DNA of 64,000 bases from Luminiphilus syltensis NOR5-1B (GTDB taxonomy: Bacteria; Pseudomonadota; Gammaproteobacteria; Pseudomonadales; Halieaceae). The position numbers were made by a program, and so were the translations under genes. The stretch spans positions 1,347,483-1,411,482 of the forward strand of contig NZ_DS999411.1 in assembly GCF_000158175.1 (NCBI RefSeq). The letters are read 5' to 3'. Position 1 is the stretch's first letter. Each line of letters begins with the position of its first letter. Below are positions 1 to 8,845 of the stretch, piece by piece. Below the pieces are notes generated by a model. It saw only the letters and a list, made by a program, of their open reading frames with translations, searched no databases and was not told where the DNA came from.

Positions 1-350
1 GGTTCATCGAGGAGTTCAGGGGCCGTTCATCTCCCCGCATAGGCTTCGCCTACGACGTCATAGCTGGTCCGGGCGGCTCAGCCGCGGATTACCCGAGCTG
101 TCCGCTTTGCTCCATCGGCACCGGTGTCCTAAACGACTCGCCCGTCGATGCTCGGGCCAACCTGCGCCGAGCCTCCCGCAGCGGTCGCCGCAAGTACGCT
201 CTAAATACTGCTGAATGGGGCAATGGCTAGGTGTGGTGGGCGGGGAGCTCTTTGAGCGTCGTCGAGCGACTCTGGCAGTGCGCTGACCTTGCTGGCGCTA
301 CGCGAGTGGTTCAAAGGGCTGCCGACTGCATTACCGGCCTCAAAACAGAA
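1..350. repeat. Dispersed intergenic repeat, copy A (left edge of window)
   Basis: From about position 36 to 350 this stretch aligns by eye, with short gaps, to 32875-33199. The best block is 271-295 against 33117-33141, which differs at only about one base; other shared blocks lie near 128-155, 184-210 and 310-330. One plus frame is open from position 3 to a stop at about 230 and contains a CPLC motif, but copy B carries indels and stops in the matching part, so I treat this as non-coding. The copy may continue beyond the window. No RNA family was recognised. Confidence 0.55.
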
Positions 351-373
351 GATGTACCCCGTGAGGCGGGTTT

Positions 374-1114
374 TCAGCGGTTATCGTCCTGATCAAACCG
401 TTCGAGATCGTTGTTCCGAATCATCGCCTGAATCTCGCGGACGTATTGTTCGCCCCGGGAGGAGTACCGCTCGAGTCCGGCGGCGAGGGCGCTGCCGGTC
501 GCGGGGGTGCCACGGGTTGAAGCGCTCGCCCGAATAGTTCGCAGCGTTTCGTAGGCGGGGTGTCGGTTCAGGTTGGCGATATAGGCTTCCACGGATTCAG
601 CCGGCGATGAAAAATCGGCGACTTCGTGGGCTTTCCCGCTTTTTCGATCTCGCGGAACCAGTCCGCAGCCGGGTTCAAAGCACCATTGACCAAAGTAGTT
701 ATTGCCCTCGCGCGCAAAGCGTGACGTTCCCCAGCCGCTCTCTTTTGCTGCCTGGGCGATGGCAAGCGACGGCGGGATCTGGTCGACGCGCTGCAGCAGG
801 GTTTGCCAGTGGGTGTCATTGGTCTCATCAAAATCAGCCAGGTCGTAATAGTCCACCAACCCGGACAGGAAATGCCGTTCCATGAGGCCCAGATCGTCCT
901 TATGCTCATAGATATCAACCAGTCGGCGCCGATCTTCCAGAATCTCTGCGTTGGTCTGATCAACCAGGGGCTGGATATAACTGATAAACGCGTGCTTGCG
1001 CTCAGGGCCGGCCTCGAAGTCAGAAAAGGCGGGTGCCGACGGCCACATGAGCGCCGCGATGACAACGGCTATTCCCAGAGAAACAAGTGCGCCAATGGTT
1101 TTACGAGTGTTCAT
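374..1114 (-). CDS. bax: Bax-like glucosaminidase-family protein
   Basis: The 246-aa product starts with an uncleaved anchor or signal segment (about residues 6-30). A glucosaminidase-type domain follows, with the signature QAAKESGWGTSRFA; Glu125 sits where this peptidoglycan-hydrolase family has its catalytic acid. Length and layout match the Bax family of gammaproteobacteria, thought to act on the cell wall or on glycans in the periplasm. The start is supported by AGGAGACAC directly before the ATG. It is probably a single-gene unit, transcribed toward the window edge. The catalytic role is inferred from family resemblance; the physiological role of Bax is poorly defined. Confidence 0.85.
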   Translation of the reverse strand: MNTRKTIGALVSLGIAVVIAALMWPSAPAFSDFEAGPERKHAFISYIQPLVDQTNAEILEDRRRLVDIYEHKDDLGLMERHFLSGLVDYYDLADFDETNDTHWQTLLQRVDQIPPSLAIAQAAKESGWGTSRFAREGNNYFGQWCFEPGCGLVPRDRKSGKAHEVADFSSPAESVEAYIANLNRHPAYETLRTIRASASTRGTPATGSALAAGLERYSSRGEQYVREIQAMIRNNDLERFDQDDNR

Positions 1115-1239
1115 GTGTCTCCTGTTTTTTTATCAGTGGTTTACCAACAATGCCGATTGACGACACTGTTTTACAGTATAGGGATTAGTCGATGACGCGC
1201 GATGACAGGCGCCGCCATTTGAATCCGTACTTACCGCGC

Positions 1240-4200
1240 TCAGTCGCGATCGAATCGGTAGTAAATATCGAATGAATTCTCCAAACGGCTCACCACTTCG
1301 ACCCACAGTCGTGAACGCAGATAAAGCCGGGCAGTGAGTACATTAACGGGTTCATAAATACCCATACCGTAGCTGATAAACAGCCGCTCGCCGACATAGG
1401 CATTGATCGTCGCCGCGGTTTGTTCGTCGCTACCTTCCGTGCCAACGCTGACCTGCGACAACCCCGGTACCGCGTTCAGACGATCGAGGACGCCCGATCG
1501 GTTTATCGCCGAGGTACCCAGCGCCATAGCCATGGCCGTATCGTCCGCGCCCGCGCCGGCGTCGGGACCGCGCCCACGCAAAAGATACGATAGCGTATCG
1601 CGGTCAGGTCGTGCCGGGTCTGAGAAGAGCGACAGGCTGGGGGTGTCCAGCGTTCCCGTTACACGAACCCCCACACGCAGCTGCTCGCTCGGGATATCTC
1701 GCACCGCACTGAGTGACAGATCGGGGTTTTCCGGGTTCCCGACGAAGGCGACGCTGCCCTTTTCGAGGCGTAGTGCTTGTCCATAGGCTCGCATAACCCC
1801 GCCCAGCACGCGCATTTCACCGAATAACTGCGCCGGCTCTTCGTCAGTGGACCGGAAGCGAACTTCGCCTTCGAGTGTGGCTTCGACCTGGGGTGATCGC
1901 AGGGTAAAGCCCGGGTCGACGCGAGTTTTGATATCCGCTGAGAAGCCGAGTCGTCGCGGTGGTGCTTCTGGCGCATCGAGCCGGACAACATCCTTCGAAA
2001 CGGCTACCCCGTTGGAGACCAGTTCGCTGTGCTGGTAGGTTCCACCGTGAACGCGCAAAGTGCCCGAGAGGGCGGCATGTTGGGACGTGACCGCCAATCC
2101 CAGGTTGGGTGTCACGATGGCATCAAGTCCCACCGGCAGTTGCAGACGATTCTTATCACCAACGATTGACAGTTGAAGTTGAGAATCCTCGCAGCACGAG
2201 CCGGTGACAGTAACCGGGCCCTCGCCAAGCACTGCCTTTCCGTTGAGGGTTAGCTGGTCCTGATCCGCCGCGACCTCAAGCGATAGATCTTCGAGCTCGA
2301 TATTCTCTTCACGCAGTCGAATGAAGCCTTGCTGCAAAGTCAGTGTACCGTCGAGCTCAGGTGCCTTGACCGACCCCCCAATCTGAAGGTCGCCGGAGAC
2401 AGTACCGCTTTCCAGATCGATCTCGGGCAGCAGGTCATCGAACGCGGCAAGGCGAATATCGCCGAGCTTCAGATCACCGGTGATCGCGTCATTACTGCGC
2501 CCAAGCCTTGCATCGAATGTGCCGTAACGTCGTGAGACAGCAGTGATGCTGAGTTGTTGAGCCGTGGGGGTGATGGTTCCGGCGACCTTGGCATCCTCCC
2601 ACTCTACCGGTTCGGCAGTGCCCTCTTTGGAAAACGGGTCGAAGATGACCAGTGGCAGTTGTAGGTCCACAACAGCCTCGCTTAATACGCCATCGGACCA
2701 GTGAATATCGACGTTTCCGTTACCCGATACCGTCAAACTGTAGGGGCGGCCGTCGATAGCCGATTCGAACGCCTCTTCGCCGTCGAGCTTGACCACAAGC
2801 TGGCCGCTTCGACCGAGTGTGGCAGCCTCTGTACACAGTGAGAGGGTTCTGATTCCAAGGCAAGTGGACTCGACAATGATTTCTGCAGACCGCTTTAACC
2901 ACTGACCTTCGATGGTCTCCTCGCTCAAGACGACCTGGTCAAATACCTGCAGTCGAAAAGGTGCCAGGGTGATGGCGGCACCATCGGTATTTTCCTCCGC
3001 ACGAAGCTGGAGATGACCTGTGACATCACCGGTGACGTCGAGATCGAGGCGCATGTCATCGTCGGGGTGGATTCTGCCCACCAGTGAATCCAGGGTTAGC
3101 TGCTCGGTTACGACTCCGCCGGGAAGGCTGATCTCGGCGGGATTATTGATGCCACCCCGCATGTACCCAATGGCGGTGGTACCGACGGTGGCGTCAAATC
3201 GACCCAGCGGAAAAAGAGCATGATCCGACGCCTCGCGGGCTTCTCCGCGCAGGACTATCGGTGTTTCATCCCGTTCGAGGGTCAACTCGGCATCGGCGAG
3301 GTACCAACCCGCTCGATTCAGGCCACCGTTGCCCGCGCCCGATAGATGGCGTAAATCAGGGTTACCCGGTAGGGATAAGTCCGCCAGCCGAAACTCCAGC
3401 GCGGGAAGCCAGGCCTCAGGTCTGCCCAGTGTGCCGCTAACGTCCGCCCGCAGGCGCCCTGTATCGTCGATCATGGAAAGTCCAACCAGGTGCCATATGC
3501 CCTCGCGCTGGCGCACTTCCAGTGTGCTTTTGAGCGGACCTTCGGACCAGCCGGACAGCTGACTGTCCAGCGATAGAACGGTGGCGGCGGCACTGAGTTC
3601 GAAACGGCCCGATACCGGTGCCTCCAATACCACCCAGGGTGCCAGTGCGGCCACCTCCCGTAGCAAACCGAGCCCGCGGAGTTCGAAATCACCGGTAAGG
3701 TCGCGGTTGGAGCTTGCAACGGCCAGCGCGGCTTTGCCGGACAGCCCGGTCAGGTCGACACTGCTCCACGTAAGCTCGGGGGTTAACAGGGCTCCGTCGA
3801 CACGAATACGCCAGTTCCCGGGCAGCGTGCCGGGTAGTGAGCCATCGGTAAATTCCATCAGGAGACTGGCACTGATGGGCCACGATTGGCCAAGGCCTAT
3901 TGTGAGGCCGCCCCTTAAGGTCGCATTGGTGTGTTCAATATGCAGTTCCTGCAGACTAATGTGTTCGGCTTCGATACTGGCGCTGGCTTCCACACGGTTG
4001 AGTTGTTGACTTTCAGCGCCGCGATCGAGCAGCAATGTGCCGATACGCAACCGTTCGATGCGGGTTGTCAGCGGAATTGCGGGTGCTGGGGGCAACACTA
4101 GGGGTTCGCCAGGCCCCGTAGGTGTCTCGGTATCGCCCACTGCCACAGTAAGAGTCGCCAGCTCCAGCGTTTGCAGGCATATCTCGGTCTCGAGCAGACA

Positions 4201-4446
4201 CTGCAGGTTCCAGTTGAGCGCGATGCGGACATCGCGGGCTTCGATCTGAGTCTCTTCCTGGTGGTAGGCGATCCGATCAAAGTCCAGCCCCGTGAATACC
4301 GTACCGCCCCTGAAGGAAAACGCGAGACCGGACACTGCAGCTAGAGGAGTGAGCAGCAATCTGGCTCCCCGCTCGGTTCCCGCGAGAAACAGCGGCGGCG
4401 CTGTCAGTAATACCAGTAGTGCCGGAACGACAAGCCACTTTTTCAC
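1240..4446 (-). CDS. tamB: Translocation and assembly module inner-membrane subunit TamB
   Basis: This 1068-aa protein has an N-terminal signal-anchor (about residues 4-22) followed by a very long run of beta-rich repeats. The C-terminal part (roughly the last 350-400 residues) has the TamB/DUF490 signature, including segments such as GTLDTPSLSLFSDP and AYVGERLFISYGMGIYEP. TamB spans the periplasm as a hydrophobic beta-groove and works with TamA in outer-membrane protein assembly and lipid transport. The gene begins with GTG and overlaps the tamA stop codon by 4 bp (GTGA), so the two are translationally coupled. Its length is somewhat below E. coli TamB (about 1260 aa), within the family range. 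Confidence 0.93.
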   Translation of the reverse strand: MKKWLVVPALLVLLTAPPLFLAGTERGARLLLTPLAAVSGLAFSFRGGTVFTGLDFDRIAYHQEETQIEARDVRIALNWNLQCLLETEICLQTLELATLTVAVGDTETPTGPGEPLVLPPAPAIPLTTRIERLRIGTLLLDRGAESQQLNRVEASASIEAEHISLQELHIEHTNATLRGGLTIGLGQSWPISASLLMEFTDGSLPGTLPGNWRIRVDGALLTPELTWSSVDLTGLSGKAALAVASSNRDLTGDFELRGLGLLREVAALAPWVVLEAPVSGRFELSAAATVLSLDSQLSGWSEGPLKSTLEVRQREGIWHLVGLSMIDDTGRLRADVSGTLGRPEAWLPALEFRLADLSLPGNPDLRHLSGAGNGGLNRAGWYLADAELTLERDETPIVLRGEAREASDHALFPLGRFDATVGTTAIGYMRGGINNPAEISLPGGVVTEQLTLDSLVGRIHPDDDMRLDLDVTGDVTGHLQLRAEENTDGAAITLAPFRLQVFDQVVLSEETIEGQWLKRSAEIIVESTCLGIRTLSLCTEAATLGRSGQLVVKLDGEEAFESAIDGRPYSLTVSGNGNVDIHWSDGVLSEAVVDLQLPLVIFDPFSKEGTAEPVEWEDAKVAGTITPTAQQLSITAVSRRYGTFDARLGRSNDAITGDLKLGDIRLAAFDDLLPEIDLESGTVSGDLQIGGSVKAPELDGTLTLQQGFIRLREENIELEDLSLEVAADQDQLTLNGKAVLGEGPVTVTGSCCEDSQLQLSIVGDKNRLQLPVGLDAIVTPNLGLAVTSQHAALSGTLRVHGGTYQHSELVSNGVAVSKDVVRLDAPEAPPRRLGFSADIKTRVDPGFTLRSPQVEATLEGEVRFRSTDEEPAQLFGEMRVLGGVMRAYGQALRLEKGSVAFVGNPENPDLSLSAVRDIPSEQLRVGVRVTGTLDTPSLSLFSDPARPDRDTLSYLLRGRGPDAGAGADDTAMAMALGTSAINRSGVLDRLNAVPGLSQVSVGTEGSDEQTAATINAYVGERLFISYGMGIYEPVNVLTARLYLRSRLWVEVVSRLENSFDIYYRFDRD

Positions 4447-6326
4447 AGCTCGGCCCCGATATTGATATGCAGGCGCCAGTCGCCGCCGCTCTCCGTGACC
4501 GGATTTGCAATCTCCACCCGCAGGGCACCCAGTGGGCTCAGGTAATGCAAACCAACGCCGACACCGACCTTCGGATCCATATCACTGCCATTAAACGCAT
4601 CCCCGGCATCGACAAAAACCGCCGCCCGCCAGCTGTCTTTCACGTAGTGCTGATATTCAAGACTCGTGCTGAGTAATCGTGTGCCGCCGACCACCAGTGA
4701 TCGTGGCTCGCCGTCGCGAGACGATGCAGTAATATCGGGCCCCACCGATTGATAGGCATAACCGCGAATACTGTTATCGCCACCGGCAAAGAACGACAGT
4801 GAGGGGGGTAAAGCGAGCGAGCGTTCGGCGCCGCTCCACAAGATACCGGCAGACAATCGCCCGACCAGCCTCGACTTTCTGCCGAGCCGTGTAATGCCGA
4901 GAAGCTGGGTATTGAATCGAACCAGATCCTGATCGGATCCCAGGCCTGCGGCCCCCGCTTCGAGTTCATAAAACTGGCTGACTCCGCTGTCGGGGTCGAC
5001 CACATTGCCCTTTCTTGACCGACGCGACAGACTGGCGCCGGCCAGCAGATACGTAGCGTCAAAGCCCTCATCAATGATATCCCAGCGTTCATCGAGCGCT
5101 CTGAAGGACAGTCGGCTTACCTGAACGCCTCGCTTTCGTTCTCTGCCAATCGATAGTTCCCGTTGTTGACTCTCAATATCGCCAAACTCGTTTTGCTCGA
5201 TGCGTGCACCGAGTTGCAAGAGGTCATTTGCGGGATGATCAAGCGGTATGGAGTAAATAAAGCGCGCTTCGGGGTTGATTGGCGAATAGCTGAGCCGGGT
5301 CTGTTGGCTGTGACCGAAGCGGTTCAACCGTGGGCTCTGCCAGAGCAGGGACACCCGCTGTCGGATATCCGTCGAGTAGCCCAGACCGAGTTCATAGCTG
5401 TGCCGGGGCGCGCTGATAAGCTCGACCGCGATGGGGACCGTTCCCTCTACGCGCCCGACAATGTCCGGTACGACCACTACGCTGGTAAAAAAGCCCAGTC
5501 GCAAAAGTCGCGCACGTAGCTCGAGAAGGTGTGACTGCAGGTAGGGAGCGCCGGGCTGGTAAGGCAGCAGCGCATCGAGCAGTTCTTCAGACAGTATTTC
5601 CGAATCGGCGGTGGTCTCCCCGAACCGCGCCCGCTCGCCGCTGGTGAAGCGATACTCGACTTCGGCGAAGCCGCCGGCGACATCGACGCGCAGTTCGCTA
5701 CGGGTAAAGCGGGCGTCAAAATAGCCGCGCTCACGGGCCGTGCGGGTCAGTTCGGTCTTCAGGCGCTCATAGTGACCGTGATGCGCGTCGTCGCCGGTTT
5801 TGGGCGAATGGGTATCGATGACGCTGAGCAGGGCCGGGTCACCGGCACCGGGGCCATCAATGGTTGCAATCACCTCCCGGTACCTGAGCGGTGCTTCATG
5901 GGTGACTTCGAGTGTCACACCCCAGGGCTCCGCTTCACGATCGACCACAACCGACAGCGTGTACTGATAAATACCCAGGGCTTCCAGCGCCTTGCCAGCG
6001 CGTGCCTCCAGTGTGGTGATAAATCGCTCGGCGGCCAGCTCTGTGCCGGGGTTATTACCCAGGTGCGCCCTGATATTCGCATGGACCGCTTTGCTGACAC
6101 CCTCAATACGGTACTCAAGCCCCCCGGCGACGGCGGCTCCCGATAGACCAAGCGCAGAAACGATCGTGAGCAGCAGTGTGGAGCGTAAACAAAGCCACCG
6201 TAGGGAGTGTGCAATCGAAGCCCATGGTTGCGCCGCCGATGAGCGCCGGCCGTCGTCAGGCCAGGAAACTTCGGAGCGCGATTCGCGTGTCAATTGAGGA
6301 TTTATGGGGACGTTTTTCCGGCACAT
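4443..6326 (-). CDS. tamA: Outer-membrane assembly factor TamA (Omp85 family)
   Basis: The 627-aa product contains a hydrophobic export segment at about residues 48-68, then three POTRA-like domains, then a 16-strand Omp85 barrel. The barrel carries the conserved L6-loop motif RGY at residues 521-523 in a GGDNSIRGYAYQSVGP context, which defines Omp85 proteins. It is the outer-membrane partner of TamB, encoded immediately downstream with a 4-bp overlap. The first 45 residues are unusual and no good ribosome site precedes the ATG at 6326, so the true start may lie at an internal codon; I could not settle this. Confidence 0.92.
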   Translation of the reverse strand: MCRKNVPINPQLTRESRSEVSWPDDGRRSSAAQPWASIAHSLRWLCLRSTLLLTIVSALGLSGAAVAGGLEYRIEGVSKAVHANIRAHLGNNPGTELAAERFITTLEARAGKALEALGIYQYTLSVVVDREAEPWGVTLEVTHEAPLRYREVIATIDGPGAGDPALLSVIDTHSPKTGDDAHHGHYERLKTELTRTARERGYFDARFTRSELRVDVAGGFAEVEYRFTSGERARFGETTADSEILSEELLDALLPYQPGAPYLQSHLLELRARLLRLGFFTSVVVVPDIVGRVEGTVPIAVELISAPRHSYELGLGYSTDIRQRVSLLWQSPRLNRFGHSQQTRLSYSPINPEARFIYSIPLDHPANDLLQLGARIEQNEFGDIESQQRELSIGRERKRGVQVSRLSFRALDERWDIIDEGFDATYLLAGASLSRRSRKGNVVDPDSGVSQFYELEAGAAGLGSDQDLVRFNTQLLGITRLGRKSRLVGRLSAGILWSGAERSLALPPSLSFFAGGDNSIRGYAYQSVGPDITASSRDGEPRSLVVGGTRLLSTSLEYQHYVKDSWRAAVFVDAGDAFNGSDMDPKVGVGVGLHYLSPLGALRVEIANPVTESGGDWRLHINIGAEL

Positions 6327-6351
6327 AAGTCCGGCAGACGTTAACCCATCC

Positions 6352-6385
6352 CGGCAGCCTTTGCAGGTGTTATCGGGGGCTGCCG
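6352..6385 (-). terminator. Hairpin downstream of dabA
   Basis: CGGCAGCC (6352-6359) and GGCTGCCG (6378-6385) form a perfect 8-bp inverted repeat with an 18-nt loop, just 3' of the dabA stop and before tamA. There is no T-run after it on the minus strand, so it may stabilise or attenuate the transcript instead of terminating it. Confidence 0.3.
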
Positions 6386-6418
6386 AGAGGGGTCAGGTGT
6401 GGCATTGGCGAGTTACCG

Positions 6419-8845
6419 TTAGGCCGCGTTACTCCACTGGCCGCGATACAGCCGCTGGATTTCTGAGTGCTCATCGTCGATACGGAACAGGTAGAGCCAA
6501 TCGTTATCCAGTAACTGCTGTACGACCTCGTGGCGGCTGGCGATATCAGCGATCGCCTCCGCTGGCGCATCGATGTAGACCGAAAGGCGCAGCGGGTCGT
6601 GCATCCATTGCATGCCATCATGCAGCGATTGCAACGGGAGACCAATTCGCAGGTCACCGCCATTGCCCTCGAAGACACCGAGATTGCCGCCGACGATGTT
6701 GTGTAGCACCTTGTTACCCGAACCGTAGCGCCCGTTATCGACCACCGAGGTGTTGTACTGCATGTTGATCCAGTGGGTGACGAGCATCGGTGCGGTCATA
6801 ATCAGCTCGAGTACCGCGTAGCCATTGTCGCGATCGGCCTGCCACTGATAGTCGTGAAGAAAGCTGCGACCCTCGAAGTTCAGGTGCCGGGTGCGCGATC
6901 GTGGCGCGACAATAAAGCACGCGTTGCCTGCCAGACCCCACTCGGGACGTACCTGGGACCAGTCACGACTGCGTTTGATGATACCGCTATCGCTTTCATC
7001 GGACGCGACACCCAGCTTGGCGGCACGCTCACTGCGGGCCGCCCGTCCGGCGGCATCAAGCCAGTTCTGGATATTGCCCGCAGCAGTCGGGAGGTCGGTA
7101 AGACAGTGCAGTTCATCGGTAGTGGTGTCGTGAAGTCCGGCGACGAAATGGGTGTCGGCCGGAATCGCAATGCTGTGGCTTTCGGCAAGCCGCGCACGGA
7201 CGGCGCTGTCGTTGAGTACCTGGGCCAACACCCGAACATTAATTTCGCCGGTCTGTCCGCCGCAGGCACCGCAATCCAGCCCGGCGGCATGGGGGTTGTT
7301 GCGCGTGCTGCTGCCGTGACCCGCCAGAATCACGACGGGGGCAAAGTTGTCGGTCAGCGTGAGTGCGCCCAGAATGCCGGCGGCGAGCTCCGCGAGGGCG
7401 TCGGTATCTAAAGCGCCTTCCTCGTTATTGAGCACAAAGCGCGCGTGTTCACATCCTGCCTCGTTGATGGGATGCGCCGGTGCTTCACCCAGGAAAGCCT
7501 CACGAAGTAGTTTGATGGCGTAGCCAAGCCCGGCAGATTCCACATAACCGAAGGCCGCCGGCGCGGCTTTTCCTACCGCACCCCAGCGCGCCTTGCGGTT
7601 AAAGGTATTGGCAAAGGACTTCTCCGTGGTTTCGTCGATTTCCTCGGAGGCGGTCAGTGCCGGACTCAACAGTCCGGGCAGCTGCGGCCGCTGAAAGTTC
7701 GATCCGTTGGGTGAGTAGGCGATGGGTAAGCCAAAAAATCCAGCGAAGCCGATCGTCTGGATATCGTCGCTCTGCGCCTCCAGTGCCCGGCGATACACCT
7801 CAGAGCGAACATCAATACAAAGTGCTGCCTGAAGCGCCGGCCGCTCAGCGAGGCTGCCGGACTCGGGAACGGGTTGCATCAGCTGCTGCTGAATCGATTC
7901 CTGATAGGCGATCTCGGCGGCACGCTGCCATATCCACGCCGGCGCCTGCTGTTGGCGGTGCGCCCGATAAAGCTCGGGGAGTTGCGAGAACTGCGCCTTC
8001 CAATCGCCCTGCAGCGCTGTAGCTGCTTGCGGTTGTTGCTTGCTGTGGTGTCGCCACAGCGCCAATTCCCAGGCGAGACGGATGGACACCAGTTGTCCCA
8101 GGGCATCGTCGCTGCGGTTTTCGAGCCGTGCCTGCCAGCGTCGGTAAGCAATCCACGATGCCCAGCCGTTGATATCCAGTAGCAGCGCATGGAAGTAGTC
8201 CGCCAGTGATTCCTGCGGCAGGTCGAGTGTCTCGACAGCCTCTGCACGCAGCGCCCACTCATCCTCGGGTAGCGCGAGGAATTCCGCATGAAGACCGCGC
8301 TCTCCCATCATGATCTCGATGCCTCGATCGCCCCGCACATTTTCGAGCCAGGCCTCGTAAAGACAGCGATCGGGTTGCGCAGGAAGCGGCGTCCACTCGC
8401 TGTAAAAGCTCGCACAGAACTGGCTGATCTGATGGATAATCTCATCGTGCCAGGACACATGACGCGCGAGATCCCGACCCGAATCGACCGCGTCGCTGAA
8501 ATTCATCCAGTGGCTGGTGTCGTCATTTCCCTGCAACCACTGCTTTACGGAGGCGAGCGTCTGATCGGCATCTGACTCTTGCAAGGCAATTTCCAGGTGC
8601 TTTTCAGTGATGGCACCGGGGAAGCGTCCGCCGAACCAGTCCCGCTGCATATGCACGTCCGCATGGCCGAGGAGGGCGATGCGGGCACTGACTTCATCGA
8701 TCGGTTCATTGCGCATCTCCCACCAGGGATTAACCGCAATGAGTTGATCGAGCGGCCAGGTGGGCGCTATACGATCGCCGGCAATGCTGACGGCGCCTTC
8801 AACCGCAGGGTCATTATCCATGCTCTTGAGTGCCGTTGAATTCAT
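6419..8845 (-). CDS. dabA: Inorganic carbon transporter subunit DabA (DUF2309/UPF0753)
   Basis: DabA is the large soluble, membrane-associated subunit of the DAB pump, which hydrates CO2 vectorially to bicarbonate using ion motive force supplied through DabB. The beta-carbonic-anhydrase-like zinc site is visible: Cys343-x-Asp345-x-Arg347 (CIDVRS) and His510/Cys525 in the GHGSST...LDCGACGG region, with the His-Cys spacing of 15 seen in characterised DabA. I chose the ATG at 8845 (808 aa) because it overlaps the dabB stop as ATGA and follows AAAGGAG; an upstream start at 8944 would lie inside dabB. Family members occur in autotrophs and in many heterotrophs. Confidence 0.95.
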   Translation of the reverse strand: MNSTALKSMDNDPAVEGAVSIAGDRIAPTWPLDQLIAVNPWWEMRNEPIDEVSARIALLGHADVHMQRDWFGGRFPGAITEKHLEIALQESDADQTLASVKQWLQGNDDTSHWMNFSDAVDSGRDLARHVSWHDEIIHQISQFCASFYSEWTPLPAQPDRCLYEAWLENVRGDRGIEIMMGERGLHAEFLALPEDEWALRAEAVETLDLPQESLADYFHALLLDINGWASWIAYRRWQARLENRSDDALGQLVSIRLAWELALWRHHSKQQPQAATALQGDWKAQFSQLPELYRAHRQQQAPAWIWQRAAEIAYQESIQQQLMQPVPESGSLAERPALQAALCIDVRSEVYRRALEAQSDDIQTIGFAGFFGLPIAYSPNGSNFQRPQLPGLLSPALTASEEIDETTEKSFANTFNRKARWGAVGKAAPAAFGYVESAGLGYAIKLLREAFLGEAPAHPINEAGCEHARFVLNNEEGALDTDALAELAAGILGALTLTDNFAPVVILAGHGSSTRNNPHAAGLDCGACGGQTGEINVRVLAQVLNDSAVRARLAESHSIAIPADTHFVAGLHDTTTDELHCLTDLPTAAGNIQNWLDAAGRAARSERAAKLGVASDESDSGIIKRSRDWSQVRPEWGLAGNACFIVAPRSRTRHLNFEGRSFLHDYQWQADRDNGYAVLELIMTAPMLVTHWINMQYNTSVVDNGRYGSGNKVLHNIVGGNLGVFEGNGGDLRIGLPLQSLHDGMQWMHDPLRLSVYIDAPAEAIADIASRHEVVQQLLDNDWLYLFRIDDEHSEIQRLYRGQWSNAA

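Noticed and set aside
1139-1165. ACTGT-TTT-ACAGT symmetry before bax as an SOS (LexA) box
   Set aside because: The spacing between CTGT and ACAG is much shorter than the 8 bases of a LexA site.
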